Origin: Immersiella caudata
Lineage: Eukaryota; Ascomycota; Sordariomycetes; Sordariales; Lasiosphaeriaceae
DNA: 20,119 nucleotides
Direction of reading: 5' to 3'
NCBI GenBank assembly: GCA_030512335.1
Contig: JAULSU010000011.1
Span: 1-20,119 of the forward strand
Part shown: positions 1-10,775 of the stretch, in pieces
How the letters are laid out: each line of letters starts with the position of its first letter
How positions within the stretch are numbered: position 1 is the first letter of the stretch
The notes under the pieces: generated by a model
Seen by the model: the letters and a program-made list of their open reading frames with translations, nothing else
Told to the model about the DNA's origin: nothing
Database searches by the model: none
Position numbers and translations under genes: made by a program

Positions 1-533
1 GCTTGTACTCTACACCCAGTAAGGCGTCATAAGGGGGGCAAAACAATTGTCGGTAATTATCCACCTTTGGAAATGTTTAATCAGACAAGTAGACTGTGAT
101 GTGGGCCTGGTCCCACATGTGAACATGCTTGAGAACCTGGTCGTAACGATTCCTTGGTGTTTCCGCCGCCATGCTTGAGCCGGTTGGGAAGGGGGAACCA
201 TGGAATCATGTTTTAAATCTTCATTTTCATGCTAGAGGCGGGGGATAAAATCTCGACAGCATCGAAAGCTCCCGGGGAGAGCCCGGGTCAACCGCTATCT
301 ACCACATGGCTCAAGCAAGGGGGGTGGCATAGCTGCATTTGTGGGGGCACCAGGAATACCCATCCCTAACAGTTCGATCCGCGTCCCTCAAGCGGTGTTG
401 ACTAACGCTGGATGGAAACTCCATTACAGGTGAAGTATCAATGACACTCGGTTGGTCGTTCGGTCCAGAGGCTTTTGTAACCACTCGGGGGATTTGGTCA
501 GCCAGAAGTCAAAACATGGTGAAGAGTTGATAG
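1..533. other. Intergenic DNA, no gene seen
   Basis: Mixed-composition DNA with no open frame that looks like protein and no convincing RNA gene. A GTTCGATCC box near 371 resembles a tRNA T-loop but lacks matching stems. It borders the A/T repeat tract on the right. Confidence 0.6.
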
Positions 534-1052
534 AAAAATAAAATTAAAATAAAATAAATAAAATATAAAATAAAATATAAAAATAAAAAAAAAATGAAAA
601 TAAATTAAAATAAATAAAATAAATATAAAATAAAATAAAATAAAATAAATAAAATAAAATAAAATAAATAAAAATAAAATAAAAAAAAAAAAATAAAATA
701 AAATAAAATAAAATAAAATAAAAGAAAAAAAGAAAAATAAAATAAAATAAAAGAAAATAATAAAATAAATAAAATAAAATAAAATAAAATAAATAAAATA
801 AAATAAAATAACATAAATAAACAATAAATAAATAAATAAAATAAAAAATAAAAGAAAATAAAATAAAAAATAAAATAAAAAATAAAATAAAAAATAAAAT
901 AAAATAAAATAAAATAAATAAAATAAAATAAAAATAAAAATAAAATAAAATAAAATAAAATAAAATAAATAAAAATAAAATAAAATAAATAAAATAAAAT
1001 AAAATAAATAAAATAAAATAAAATAAAATAAAATAAAATAAAATAAATAAAA
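534..1052. repeat. A/T-only simple-repeat tract, (AAAAT)n/(AAAT)n
   Basis: About 520 bp made almost entirely of short A runs separated by single T residues on the + strand, mostly AAAAT and AAAT units in irregular order. Only about five G and two C interrupt it. The left edge blends from mixed sequence near 530 and the right edge is abrupt, followed by a GTGTGTGTG stretch at 1053-1061. All T-runs lie on the minus strand. The long minus-strand open frames across it (Phe/Tyr/Ile/Leu only) are artefacts of TTTTA repeats. The tract also contains dozens of AATAAA strings. It is a microsatellite, not a recognisable transposon; a retroelement 3' tail is possible, but no element body is visible beside it. 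Confidence 0.95.
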
Positions 1053-4000
1053 AGTGTGTGTGCAGCCGCCAGGCGCTCCTTAGCAGAGATATTTCTTAAT
1101 CTAAACTCAGAAGAGATTTCGGTCAGTCTTTGGCTTATGGGATATATCATTGTTACCTCGACAAGGCTCCTTGCGCGACGCATGGGACGACCAGCCAGAA
1201 CACTTCTTCCGCGCTCTGGTAACAACAAGTAAAGTATAGTAGGGACCGTACGTATGGTAAATCAGGAGATGTGTATGAACTACCCGCCGCGTTGTAATTC
1301 CATGGACTTAGGATGTATCCGAATATCATTTTTGATAACGGCAGACACCAGACTGTTACCTACTATCGTCAGTCCAAAATAGCGAGGTGTAGTTTGACAA
1401 AACGGGCACGGAGCTGCTTGCCAGAAGCGCCAGGTGCCTTAAATGCTAAAATGTACAAAACTCATGTAATGATAACAGCTTATCCCAATCCTCCGCCTTG
1501 AAGAGCAGCAAGAAGGATAACATGGGGGCAAATCTGACAGCTAGGAGTTTTCTCGTCCTTCAGAGGCATAGATACCTCAGCCAAAACCCAGCCCAAAAAG
1601 ATGCATGATAGAATACGTCGTGTCGAGTGTGTAGATTTGCGGAAGAAAAGTTCCTAATCTGCTAAATGAGGACCGCATGCAGATTTTGATGGTGCCGGCA
1701 GCCGGGATCGGCCAGCGGGGGTCGTCGTTGGACGGAGCGGGGCGGTGATACGGGTGGGTCCTGAACAGGAGTGGATCCTCACCCCGGCCCCGGCCCGGGG
1801 GGTCTGTGCTAGGGTCTGGTGTGACCCTTCCCCCAACACCATTCGGTGGAGCTGACGAGCAAAAGCAAAGCTGAATGCGAGAAACACAGACGATCGCAGA
1901 TGTCGCTAGCATCCCGCCGGCCTAGAATTTAGCACCATCGAATAAGAAACGAGGGCGCGCTTTGCCGCAAACCCCGCATCGCCGTCAAAGTCCTCATGTT
2001 CAGGGACCGGTCGACACTCCCACTCAACCGGCCTTCTCATGTGCCAGCGACGTTCCAAGGTTACACCTTGGGCTGACAGGCGGCAGAAATCCCAAGACCG
2101 GTGACTTTCAGCCCCCTTTGCACGAAAGACGTGTTCTCAACCTCTTCTCAAGACTAACTAAGCCGCCCAGCACGCTTGTTCTTTTTTCCCGGCGTGCATT
2201 GGCTAGGAGGGCAATGAGTTAGCTGATATCCCGAATCCGACATCCCAGTGCCCATGGCGGGCCCCGAAGATGTTCGCTTTTGGATATCTGCTGCAAGTGA
2301 ACCGCCTCGCTTGTTTTGAATCATGCATGGCCGAGGGAGGAAAGCGTCTCTTCGAAGCGCCCTAATCTCAAGTGCTCCGGAAGCGGACCTGGGTCGAGAT
2401 GTCCACATTTCTTTTTCTCGATATTGTGAGGCACACGCGGGTGGTGGAAAAATGTAAAACTTATCCGCCCAGCGCAGACCTGCAACTGAATGATATCTTC
2501 AGCTTCACCTGATGCCCACGCAGGCATTGGAGCCATCGGGGATCCAAGTGTTTACCGTCGAGACAAATTTTTGACTCTTCATGAGACGTGGGAACGGACA
2601 GTGGCTACATAGCAACACGGGCCAAACCTGGACGTGGTTTAGGCGGGGGTCTGTCGTACACCTGTTCACAGCCTGTGGCCTGGAAGAGCGGAAGTAAAAC
2701 AACGTCTGTCAAAGTATGTGTTGAGACGAATCTCATCTGCAGGTCCCCTGGCACCAGCAGTCGCAAAATTGACTCTGAAGCCACATGGGACGTCAAGATT
2801 TGCCCGACTTTGGATGTGACAAGTGAGGTGCGAATATCGGATTCTAGTTGGGAGATATGTTCAATCGGTCATGGTTCCAACCACAGTCCGCATCTAGACA
2901 GATCTGGGGTAGGCTGCTGTGCCCAAAGATGAAGGTTGACTTGTTGCGGTCAGTTCTCGTCATGGCTAAGATGTCGTTCTTCTGCCTGCCCCATCCTGCG
3001 CCGATCGTTCTCAAAAAGGAACAGCACTGGCCTGCTGGTTCAAAAGGGCTTTGGGGAGGATGCTAGCAAAATGCGGCACTGCGGGTGCATCACCGTTTCG
3101 AGGGTGCAAGCTGGAGTCGCTGAACGGGCGTGATTCGTCAATCGGAGTCGTTGTGTACCATCGCGCAAGCTGTCAAGGGTCGACCCCAGCGAAGATTCCT
3201 GGTGCCCCCTTTCCAGCCTCCCCGCCATCCCCTGCTCCGCTTGATGGGGCGTTAGCACCCCGGCTCTTCCGACACCATTTCAAGAACTCTCGGTCCACGA
3301 GCACCCTCAGGCCATCGAATGTCCTTTCATTTCGACGAGACGCAAATCCCCAAGGATTGGCTGCTCTGCGCTCTCTTGTCTCGCAGCCTCTTGTCTGACT
3401 GCTCGTTTGCCTCGCGCTGGGGCGGGGGGCAAGCGCAGCGAGTGCTCAGGCTGCATTTCGTCGCGCAGTTAATATCAAAAATGCTGTTTGGTGGCATGGA
3501 AAAGTGTGCTCGAACCCCCCACCCCTACAACAGACATTGGGATTACAGGCGGTCTGCTTGGCTGGGTGGGTGGCACAGGTGGTGGTTGGGATGCGGGAGG
3601 ATGATGTGTGCGGGGGTGTTCCTCGCGATGCGACAGTGAGTGGTTGCGCTAGGGAGACGGGCACACTTGCATCTGTGCTTGGGCGTGGGGACAGGGGACG
3701 AGACGAACCTCAAGTCGAGGTACAAGCTAATTCCAGGTTTCTCGATACTCCGCGCCAGACGACCATCGAAGAGCAGCCCAGCAACCGTTGCTTTTTGTTT
3801 TCTTCAGCACGTCTTCATTGCGCCAGATCGGTCGCGCTTCCATCAGGTAGTTTTACGTTGGCTCCAGCTATGGCGAGCTAGCGCACATGTCGACGCCTGC
3901 GGAGCTCGATGTGTCGGGGTCACTTCGATGATGGGGCAAAAGCAGGCCGAGCTCGACCCCTCCTGCGGTGGCCAGTCTTTCGACGGATTAGCAGGCGTGT

Positions 4001-4657
4001 GCAAGGTTGCATTTGCTCTGCGAATCCCCGCTGCTGGGCCGGCATGGTTTGTCGTTTGCGGTATCAGTACCTGTCATCCTGTGTGTGATTCCGGTACCTG
4101 ACCATTGACCAACGGCATGTGTGGAGGTTTTGCTGCTCTGCTGGCACCATTTCAAGCCCGAGATTTGAACAGGCCAGGGTTGCTGTCGAGAGCACTGCTC
4201 CCGACCGCCACTAGTCCCCTTCCTCATTTGTATCCCAAGGGGTGCCACCTCCTCTTGTTCTTCCTTCTCTTTGAATTTGAACTCAACGTTGCTTGCTGTC
4301 CGGACGCCTCTCCGCTCCTCTTCGCTCCTCTCCCGAGGCGGGCCTTTTCGGCCGTTGCATACTCCCTTACTAATGCCCTAATACGGATCGCCTACGTGCC
4401 TCGTTCCCTTGGCCGCAACTTGTTTTTAATCTTTTTTTTTTTCGCGACCGCCCTGTCGACTTGGACCAGGGGTTGATGTTGATGGATTTCAGACGTACGC
4501 GGTGTGGTCGTCTTAATACCAGTAATACAGCGAATGCACCGACGTCCCGAGAGTCGAGCGTCACGACCCGAGTTGCCTCACGTGTGCGACGTCTGCCGGG
4601 AAAATACAGGAAGCCGTCGGAAGGCTGAGAGGCGGGCGGGAGGAGTGTTTGGGAGCC
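1053..4657. other. Long intergenic region and upstream region of the 4658 gene
   Basis: About 3.6 kb in which every open frame is short, compositionally random and without recognisable domains; I found no exon chain. The stretch 4230-4345 is pyrimidine-rich (repeated CTCCTCTTC-like tracts), followed by a T11 run at 4432-4442. This is the kind of sequence often found at fungal transcription starts, so the leader of the next gene may start about here. A 50-codon ATG-initiated frame (4476-4628) would be an upstream ORF if it is transcribed. Confidence 0.5.
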
Positions 4658-7600
4658 ATGGCGACCACCTTCGCAGTGGGCGTGGACCCGGGCCACGGGC
4701 CCCATACCACAGCGGCTTCCTTGAGCACGGCTGCTCATCAGGCGCATTTGAGTGCACACCAACACAATAATAGCGCCGCGAGCACCACAACAAGCAACGC
4801 AAGCAACAAATCATTTAGCAGCAACAACAGCATTTTCGACGCCCATCGCCAAAATCACAATTCGTCCAAGCTCCCCGCCTTTCGTTTTGCCGATCTCAAG
4901 AAGGACGCCGTGCTGCCGTCGCTGCCATCACTGCTGCACCACATTCCACCATCTCCTGTGTCGCCGCAGACCAACATCATCGACGGGTCCGGTGACGGGC
5001 AGCAGCAGCAACCGCAGCCGCAGCAGCTCGACGCGCATGACCAGCCCGCAACGAACCAGGACATCCCTGGGTTACTGCCCGACGGTCTCAACATCGCCCA
5101 AAACCCGCCCAAAAAATCTCCCACACCTGAAACAGCGCCATTGCAATCGCTGCCTCCACACCAAGCGAGCCCCCCAAGAACACGAGCCTCAACATTCCAA
5201 ACTACGGTAGTCCCCACAGCAAACGAGAAACCTGACCCTTCCGTCGGGTCGAAGCGTCCGGCATCATTTCCCGACGCCCCTAGCATCGCCAACACCGCCT
5301 ATGCACCCAGAGCTCAATCGTCATCGACCGTCACACCAGCCGCAAAGCGCCGCCTGACCGCCTCGGGCGTTGCGAGCGCTGCGGAAACCCTGACCTCCCA
5401 CCAAAATTTGACAGCGACGACCAACGACGATCCGAGTTCGACCAAGGAGTGGGCGCAGGGCCAGCGGGAACTGCTGCTGCCAAAGACCGTTGAAACCGCC
5501 AAATCTGATGATCGAAGAAAATCGCGCCCTCCTGTCTCGTACCGACCGCCGAACGCCACCGGCGGGCGCGCTGTAATCCCGCCGATACGATCTTTTCGCT
5601 CTTCTGGGTCCCGAAAGAGCCTCGTTTTGGACATGCACGTCCGGCGTGTGTCTGATGATTCATATGGGGAGGATATTGGGGACACAAATCAGCGCGACCG
5701 CACGTTGAGGGCTCTCGAGGGCCGTCAAGATGACGATTTCTCGCAAATAACGCCCCCCGATTCCGCGGATGCGATCGGTGACTCGGAAAAATACCGCCGA
5801 CCTCTTCATGCGCATCGCTCGTGAGGACCCAAACCCGGCGCCCGAGGAATACGAGAAGCCAGCAGATCAAAGCGCAATCGTAAGTGCTATGTGCATCCCC
5901 AACTCTTGGTGAACTCCCTTGTTGCTCTCGGTCAATATCCTTGGTAGCCTTTTCCGACGAGTCAGAAGCACCGGTGCCGCGCTTCGCCGTTGGACTCGAC
6001 GGTCCTTGTCTCTACCCCAGGAACTTGTCTCGGGAACCTTCCCCCTCACATGCCAATCGCCGCCCCAGCCACCCCACCGCACCACGCCCCCGGGGCTAAC
6101 AAGCACCGGCACCTTTCGTGCTTATGCTAACCTAATATATTTCAGTCACGGATCACTCGGGTTGCCCATCGCCGGCCTCTTTCGGCTGCTGTCCCGACAT
6201 ATCAGGCCACATCGCCGCCGCAGATAACGCGCCGCCTATCAGATCAGCGTGAGAATACTCGAACGCGTCAGTTGCCGGACGGCCAGGCTACGCAGCAAAT
6301 GACGCGAGAGCTTGCGTATCGGTCGCGCGCGAGAGCACACGAGGGCCGACTTCTACCACAAACACGACAATCTAGAGAAACTTCGGCACGTCCCCAAATA
6401 GCCCGAACGCCCCTGCGACCGTCCCCGATCACCCCGAGGCAGATATCTTTCCAAGACCCAACCCCGGATACGGGCTCAGCATATAGGAGAAGGCAATCCG
6501 TCACTGAAAGCAACGCTGGGACAACGGTGAGCAGGCCGTCTCAGTACAGGAACCCAAATCTTGCTTTAGGAGGGCAAGGCCGGACCTACAATTCATCGCC
6601 TCTCGTCCCGAGGTCTACAGGGCTTCAGAAGGATGAACCGCAGCCAAGCGTTGAAGTTGGGGGCCATGGAGTCGAAGGCACTGAATCATCGGCCTCCACC
6701 ACAGCGCCTTCGACCATGTGGGACGAGTTGGACGATCTGAAGTCACGCATTCATCGTCTGGAACTAACTGGGAAGGCCCCTTCCACTTCGGGCGCAGCAA
6801 TGTCGAGAGCGTCGGATGACCGCCCTCCTACAGCGACGACCAATGCGACAACCATTTCAGCATCACCAAAACGTGGCTCCGGACCGGGTGCCAGCCAGCC
6901 GGACGCGAGCAGCACTACATCGTCACAGCGAGAAGCGCAGCCTATCCTCTTATCGGCTCTTTCCAAGACAAAGGGTATCGTCAGCAACGACGTCTTTTGT
7001 GCCATAGAAGCAGCAGCTACTGATGCACTGGCTTGACCACAATGGTGGGCGTACCCGGGCAACTGGGTCCGATATCTAGCGGTGCCAGCATGATTGGTGG
7101 GGTCAACAATGTCACAGATCGACAACTTCGTCGGAAAGCGGATAGTATTTGCAGGAGCTTGACGGAATTGTGCATTGCCCTGGCTGACGAAGCTGGACCG
7201 ACAAAAGCAGGCCAATCCGCCTCTGCTCCTCGCGAGAAGGAGCTTGAGCCGCTGACGAGTCCAACTGTCACCAAATTTGCGCCGCTACCTCCCCAAAGAC
7301 GACCGAGCACTCTGGTTGATTCGACACCTACTAAGCCCGCTATTATGAGTCCTCGGGCGCCCACAAGCCTGGAGCAGCGACGGCTTACCATGCTGGCGTC
7401 CGCAACTCTCCCCAGCCCTCGGTACGCGCTCGCTCCGCTAACCCCCGTGGAGTCTACTGGAGCAGGGAGGAAGACATCGTTGCTCCTTTCTCGAACTCGG
7501 CGGGCCGGAACCGAGGAGCCCGAGGAAGTAACGGGAAGGGGGTCTTCGTTGCTACTGAGGACTCGACGTGCCGGAACAGAGGAGCCAGAGGAGAGTAGGG

Positions 7601-8066
7601 AGGCTCCGCAAGGCCGGAAAACATCACTCCTTGTTCGGAGTCGCAAACTTTCGAACGATGACGAGGACGAACCGCGTTTTCGCGTGCCGTCCAGAGCTAT
7701 CACTGAAGTGAATAGCTTCCGCACCACGCCTCGCGAGGCCAACACCCAAAGCCAAGCATCGCCGCCGGACTCGAACCCCTTGGGTCTTCGGCTCTCCCTC
7801 GTCGGCGGCTTCTCCCTTCGTCCCTCAACCCGAGACTGGTCACACCGGCAACACCGTCAAGTGCCTCCAGCCGTCGTTATTTTGATAGGCCGACACCAGA
7901 CCGGGAAACCAACACCGTGGCAGAGAAGCTGGCAGAAGATCGGGGCCAGCGTCAATTCTCCCTCAGCCAAACGGCGGTTCTGAATCGGACTGGTAGTATC
8001 AGCACCCGGCGAACCCGTGAAAGCACGATAGTGCAGAACGGCCAGACAGGAGGGAGCTACAGATGA
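4658..8066 (+). CDS. Conserved fungal low-complexity protein of unknown function (three apparent frameshifts)
   Basis: Two exons, 4658-5879 and 6146-8066. The intron 5880-6145 (266 nt) has a GTAAGT donor, a GCTAAC branch point and a TTTCAG acceptor. Correcting three single-base indels gives an uninterrupted protein of about 1047 aa: one extra A in A5 at 5787-5791, one base missing at 7031-7034, and one G missing at 7782-7784. The start at 4658 is the first ATG of the frame. The protein is mostly disordered (Ser, Thr, Pro, Gln, with a Gln tract near residue 115). Short blocks look conserved: KLPAFRFADLKK (about 69-80), RDRTLRALEGR, ENTADLFMRIARED at the end of exon 1, RRLSDQ, WDELDDLKSRIHRLELTGK, TDRQLRRKADSICRSLTEL, and a C-terminal TVAEKLAEDRGQRQFSL segment. 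I recall such proteins being named 'LPXTG-motif' proteins in fungal annotations, which says nothing about function. No signal peptide or membrane segment is seen. The WDELDDLKSRIHRLE and DRQLRRKADSICRSLTEL stretches could form helices. Confidence 0.8.
7465..7653 (+). repeat. Internal protein repeat, RKTSLL...RTRRAGTEEPEE units
   Basis: Within exon 2 of the unknown protein a unit of about 25-30 residues recurs: RKTSLLLSRTRRAGTEEPEE, then GSSLLLRTRRAGTEEPEE, then a diverged RKTSLLVRSRKLS. The DNA copies are diverged at third positions, so the duplication is not recent. The basic residues before Thr-Ser resemble basophilic kinase sites, but that is inference. Confidence 0.75.
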
Positions 8067-9300
8067 TGATGGCATCATGCCCTTATGACGTTTACAGCAT
8101 GTTCACGATTGTACCAACACTGAAGATATAGCACTCATCATGCGCGGGCGTTCTTCCTTTTTGCATCAACACACTACGAGTCGGCATGACTCGTGTTTTT
8201 TTCCTCTCTCGATTCGGCGGCAGCGTCCATCCCCCAAATGACGGACCCGTTTCTTCTGATTTGGATTCATGCTCGAGGCGTTTATTTGTTTTGATTGCTC
8301 CATGCCGGTTTGCACATGAGTACAGACGGCCGTTTTCTGGGGCGCTGCGACGTTTACATTTCCGGACAGAAGGCGCGCCCATCTGTATCCACAGAGGGAA
8401 AAGGGGCAAAGGGACGTCAAAACGGCAGATATACCACGTTTTCTTTTCACGGTTATGGTTCTGCACTGTGGGAATCCTTTGTTCTTTTGCATCCTCCTAC
8501 CTCTTCTTCGGTTTCGTCGTCGAGGAGATTCGATGGTGTAATTGTTGCCCGCTGGAGGGTTATTCCGTATCCAACGAGAGGAGAACGGGGTTGCGGTGCG
8601 TCGAGGAGGACGGATCGAGGGAGTCATGTATTGTATCATATTGGATTGTGTCAATAAAATGCGAGTGGGTCATGGGTTTCCCAAGCGGTTCTGTAAGAGC
8701 GAGTTTCTATATCCCGCAGTGCCAAGCGCTGAGCGATGTAAATACAGCGACGTTTAGAGAACAGGGAGTGGCAAGTTTTGTCTCTGGTTGGTGCTCAAAT
8801 AACAGAGATGTATGAGATGAGATGTAGGCCTGGTGACTCACGCCGGCGAGCAGTCGGAGCCCTGGAGCTCGGATGTGGCGCCTCTCTAGGGGTTGTTTAC
8901 CTGCTGGGGGGTATAAGTTTGAGCAAGTTCGACCTCCACCAGTCCTCGAAAACTCGGCAGCAGGGCAACCTGGACAACGGGTGTTTGGCCCTTTTTCCTG
9001 TACTTGGTTCTCGAATCGCGGGGCGCCCAACGTCAAATTGGACAAACTCAATAACAACCCAGCCCCACACAACCCCACGGGCTTGAAGTGAAACAACCTC
9101 TCACAACCTAACCAAATCAACTCAGCGCGGTATGTCCGCTAAAATATAACGCCCTACTGTGGGGCATGAACGGACGTCTAATTCCTTCCTGGGTGCGCAG
9201 TATCAGCGGTGCTAGGTTACTATCATCGACTTCGCACAACCGCAGGCTCACTCGCCGAGTCCTCAACAGCACAGTTCCAAAGCCTTCATTACACATCAAC
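8067..9300. other. Intergenic region, 3' end of unknown gene and TPT1 promoter
   Basis: No gene is seen. An AATAAA hexamer at 8653-8658 is a candidate poly(A) signal for the upstream gene. An AAATATAAC sequence near 9140 and the CAACCTAACCAAATCAACTC-type pyrimidine/A-rich stretch at 9100-9120 are plausible core-promoter DNA for TPT1. The open frame can be extended upstream of 9301 (to about 9166), but that extension has no family resemblance. Confidence 0.5.
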
Positions 9301-10272
9301 ATGGCACCTGATCAAATCTCTACCCTCGCTGAGCAATTCGAAGACCGCGCTTCCCTATCCTCCCGCGGCGGCTCTCGTAGCCACCGCGGCGGTCGCTTCC
9401 GCGGTGGCGGCGGCGGTGGTGGAAAAAAACCGAGAAGTCGACATATCGCGCGCTCTCTCGCGTCTCCTCCGCCACCAAGCCTCCAACGCAGGCATCACCC
9501 TCGACGCCGAAGGCTACGCACCCCTAGACAAAGTCGTGCGTCCCCCTCCCCCCTTCGAATCGCACCCCAACTGACAGCCCAGCTCCAATGGGGCCCCCTC
9601 CAATCCCTCTCCCCCACATTTTCTGAGCTCACCTCCCTCGTTCGCACAAACGACAAACAACGCTTCACACTCAAACCCAACCCCATCACTAACCCCGCCC
9701 TCGACGAAACCTCCACCTCGTCTTCAGACTGGCTCATCCGCGCCAACCAGGGTCATTCCATCAAGCTCGACAACGAGGGCCTGCTCAAACCCCTCGCTTC
9801 ACCCCTCCCCGATGGCACCATTCCCGAGGGTAGCGTGCCGGTGCCAGAGAATGTCATCCACGGGACGTACTTTGCCTTCTGGCCGCAGATTGTTGCTTCT
9901 GGTGGTCTGAAGCCGATGGGTAGGAATCACATCCATTTTAGCACGGGGCTACCGGAGGAAGGGAAGGAGGTGGTGAGTGGGATGAGGAGGGACGCGGAGG
10001 TGTTGGTGTATGTGGATGTGGAGCAAAGTATGAGGGATGGTGGGGTGAGGTGGTGGATGAGTGAGAACGGGGTGGTGTTGACGGAGGGAGGGGAGGATGG
10101 GATGGTCGGTACGAGGTGGTTTAGGGAGGTGAAGGGGAGAGCGCAGGGGGTAGGGACACTGTGGAGGGAGGGAGAGTGGGTTGCTGATTTGCCGGAGGGG
10201 TTGAAAGTTAGGGTTCCGCAGGGAAAGGGGAGGGGAGGTGGAAGGGGGGGAGGGAGAGGGGGCAGGAGCTGA
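9301..10272 (+). CDS. TPT1: tRNA 2'-phosphotransferase (KptA/TPT1 family), one apparent frameshift
   Basis: The enzyme removes the 2'-phosphate left at the splice junction of tRNAs by transferring it to NAD+, the last step of fungal tRNA splicing. Exons are 9301-9535 and 9583-10272. The 47-nt intron has a GTGCGT donor, CTGAC branch and CAG acceptor, and joins APLDKV to LQWGPLQSL. The predicted protein is about 307 aa. The N-terminal block (RALSRLLRHQA, ITLDAEGYAPLDKV) and the NAD-binding-side blocks WLIRANQGHSIKL and HGTYFAFWPQIVASGG, then GRNHIHFSTG, are family hallmarks. The start MAPDQISTLAEQFE at 9301 is preferred to an upstream in-frame codon at 9166. The frame changes at A7 (9423-9429): an Arg/Gly segment lies in one frame and the catalytic N-lobe in the next, so one extra A is inferred. 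RG-rich segments flank the enzyme at both ends (about residues 24-41 and the last 18 residues), which the bacterial and yeast enzymes do not need. Confidence 0.93.
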   Translation: MAPDQISTLAEQFEDRASLSSRGGSRSHRGGRFRGGGGGGGKKPRSRHIARSLASPPPPSLQRRHHPRRRRLRTPRQSRASPSPLRIAPQLTAQLQWGPLQSLSPTFSELTSLVRTNDKQRFTLKPNPITNPALDETSTSSSDWLIRANQGHSIKLDNEGLLKPLASPLPDGTIPEGSVPVPENVIHGTYFAFWPQIVASGGLKPMGRNHIHFSTGLPEEGKEVVSGMRRDAEVLVYVDVEQSMRDGGVRWWMSENGVVLTEGGEDGMVGTRWFREVKGRAQGVGTLWREGEWVADLPEGLKVRVPQGKGRGGGRGGGRGGRS

Positions 10273-10775
10273 GAAGATGAAAGGGGAATGAGGTGAGATG
10301 GTGGGAGTGATAACTGGGGCGGCGAAGGGAGGTGACACAGATGCGCTGGTTGGGTTCTTCGAGGTAGCGCCTGAGTCAAGGATATCAAAATACAGATTCC
10401 TGGCGTAGCTTCCGAAGAGCATTGTATTTGTCTTGTCTCTCCTAGAAACATAGCAAAGTAAACCCCTTTCCCTGCTGGTGTATCCCATGATCAAGAAGCA
10501 ATGAGCTGCTGTCCTCCCATAACCAATATACGCTATGCATGCACGCTAAACCAGGCGGTTTCCCGACGTATACGTCTCGCTGATCTGACCTCAACTCATC
10601 CGTCCTATTGGGGTATCAATTTATCTCCATCTCTCGCCCGCACCCATTCTGTCCCGGGTATATCAGTCTCTTTCGTTCTTCTCACCGCTCTCCGTAGAAA
10701 ATCGCCCGTTGCCGTCACCGCGCGCCGAAGCCTTGGTCGCAGTTTCCCCCTCGAGCTGGCCGACACTGGATCCTT
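10273..10775. other. Convergent intergenic spacer
   Basis: Some 500 bp between the 3' ends of TPT1 (+) and the dsRNA-binding-like gene (-). No gene or clear terminator is recognised; the left 60 bp continue the G-rich, C-poor composition of the end of TPT1. Confidence 0.6.

Noticed and set aside
306..380. tRNA-like pair of boxes (GGCTCAAGCAAGG and GTTCGATCC)
   Set aside because: The acceptor and T stems do not pair and the spacing gives no cloverleaf.
534..1052. Relic of repeat-induced point mutation
   Set aside because: The tract is ordered simple repeat with one-strand A-runs, not degenerate C-to-T mutated transposon sequence.
498..1228. Long minus-strand open frames rich in Phe, Tyr, Ile and Leu
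   Set aside because: They are translations of the TTTTA/TTTA repeat tract, with no protein-like composition.
3535..3555. GGGATTACAGGC string reminiscent of a primate Alu
   Set aside because: A short chance match; the flanks are unrelated and the window is fungal.
9166..9300. N-terminal extension of TPT1
   Set aside because: The ATG at 9301 gives the family-like MAPDQISTLAEQFE start; the extension looks like leader sequence, though a targeting peptide cannot be fully excluded.
9927..10494. Two minus-strand frames rich in Pro, Ser and His
   Set aside because: They are antisense shadows of the G-rich TPT1 3' half.
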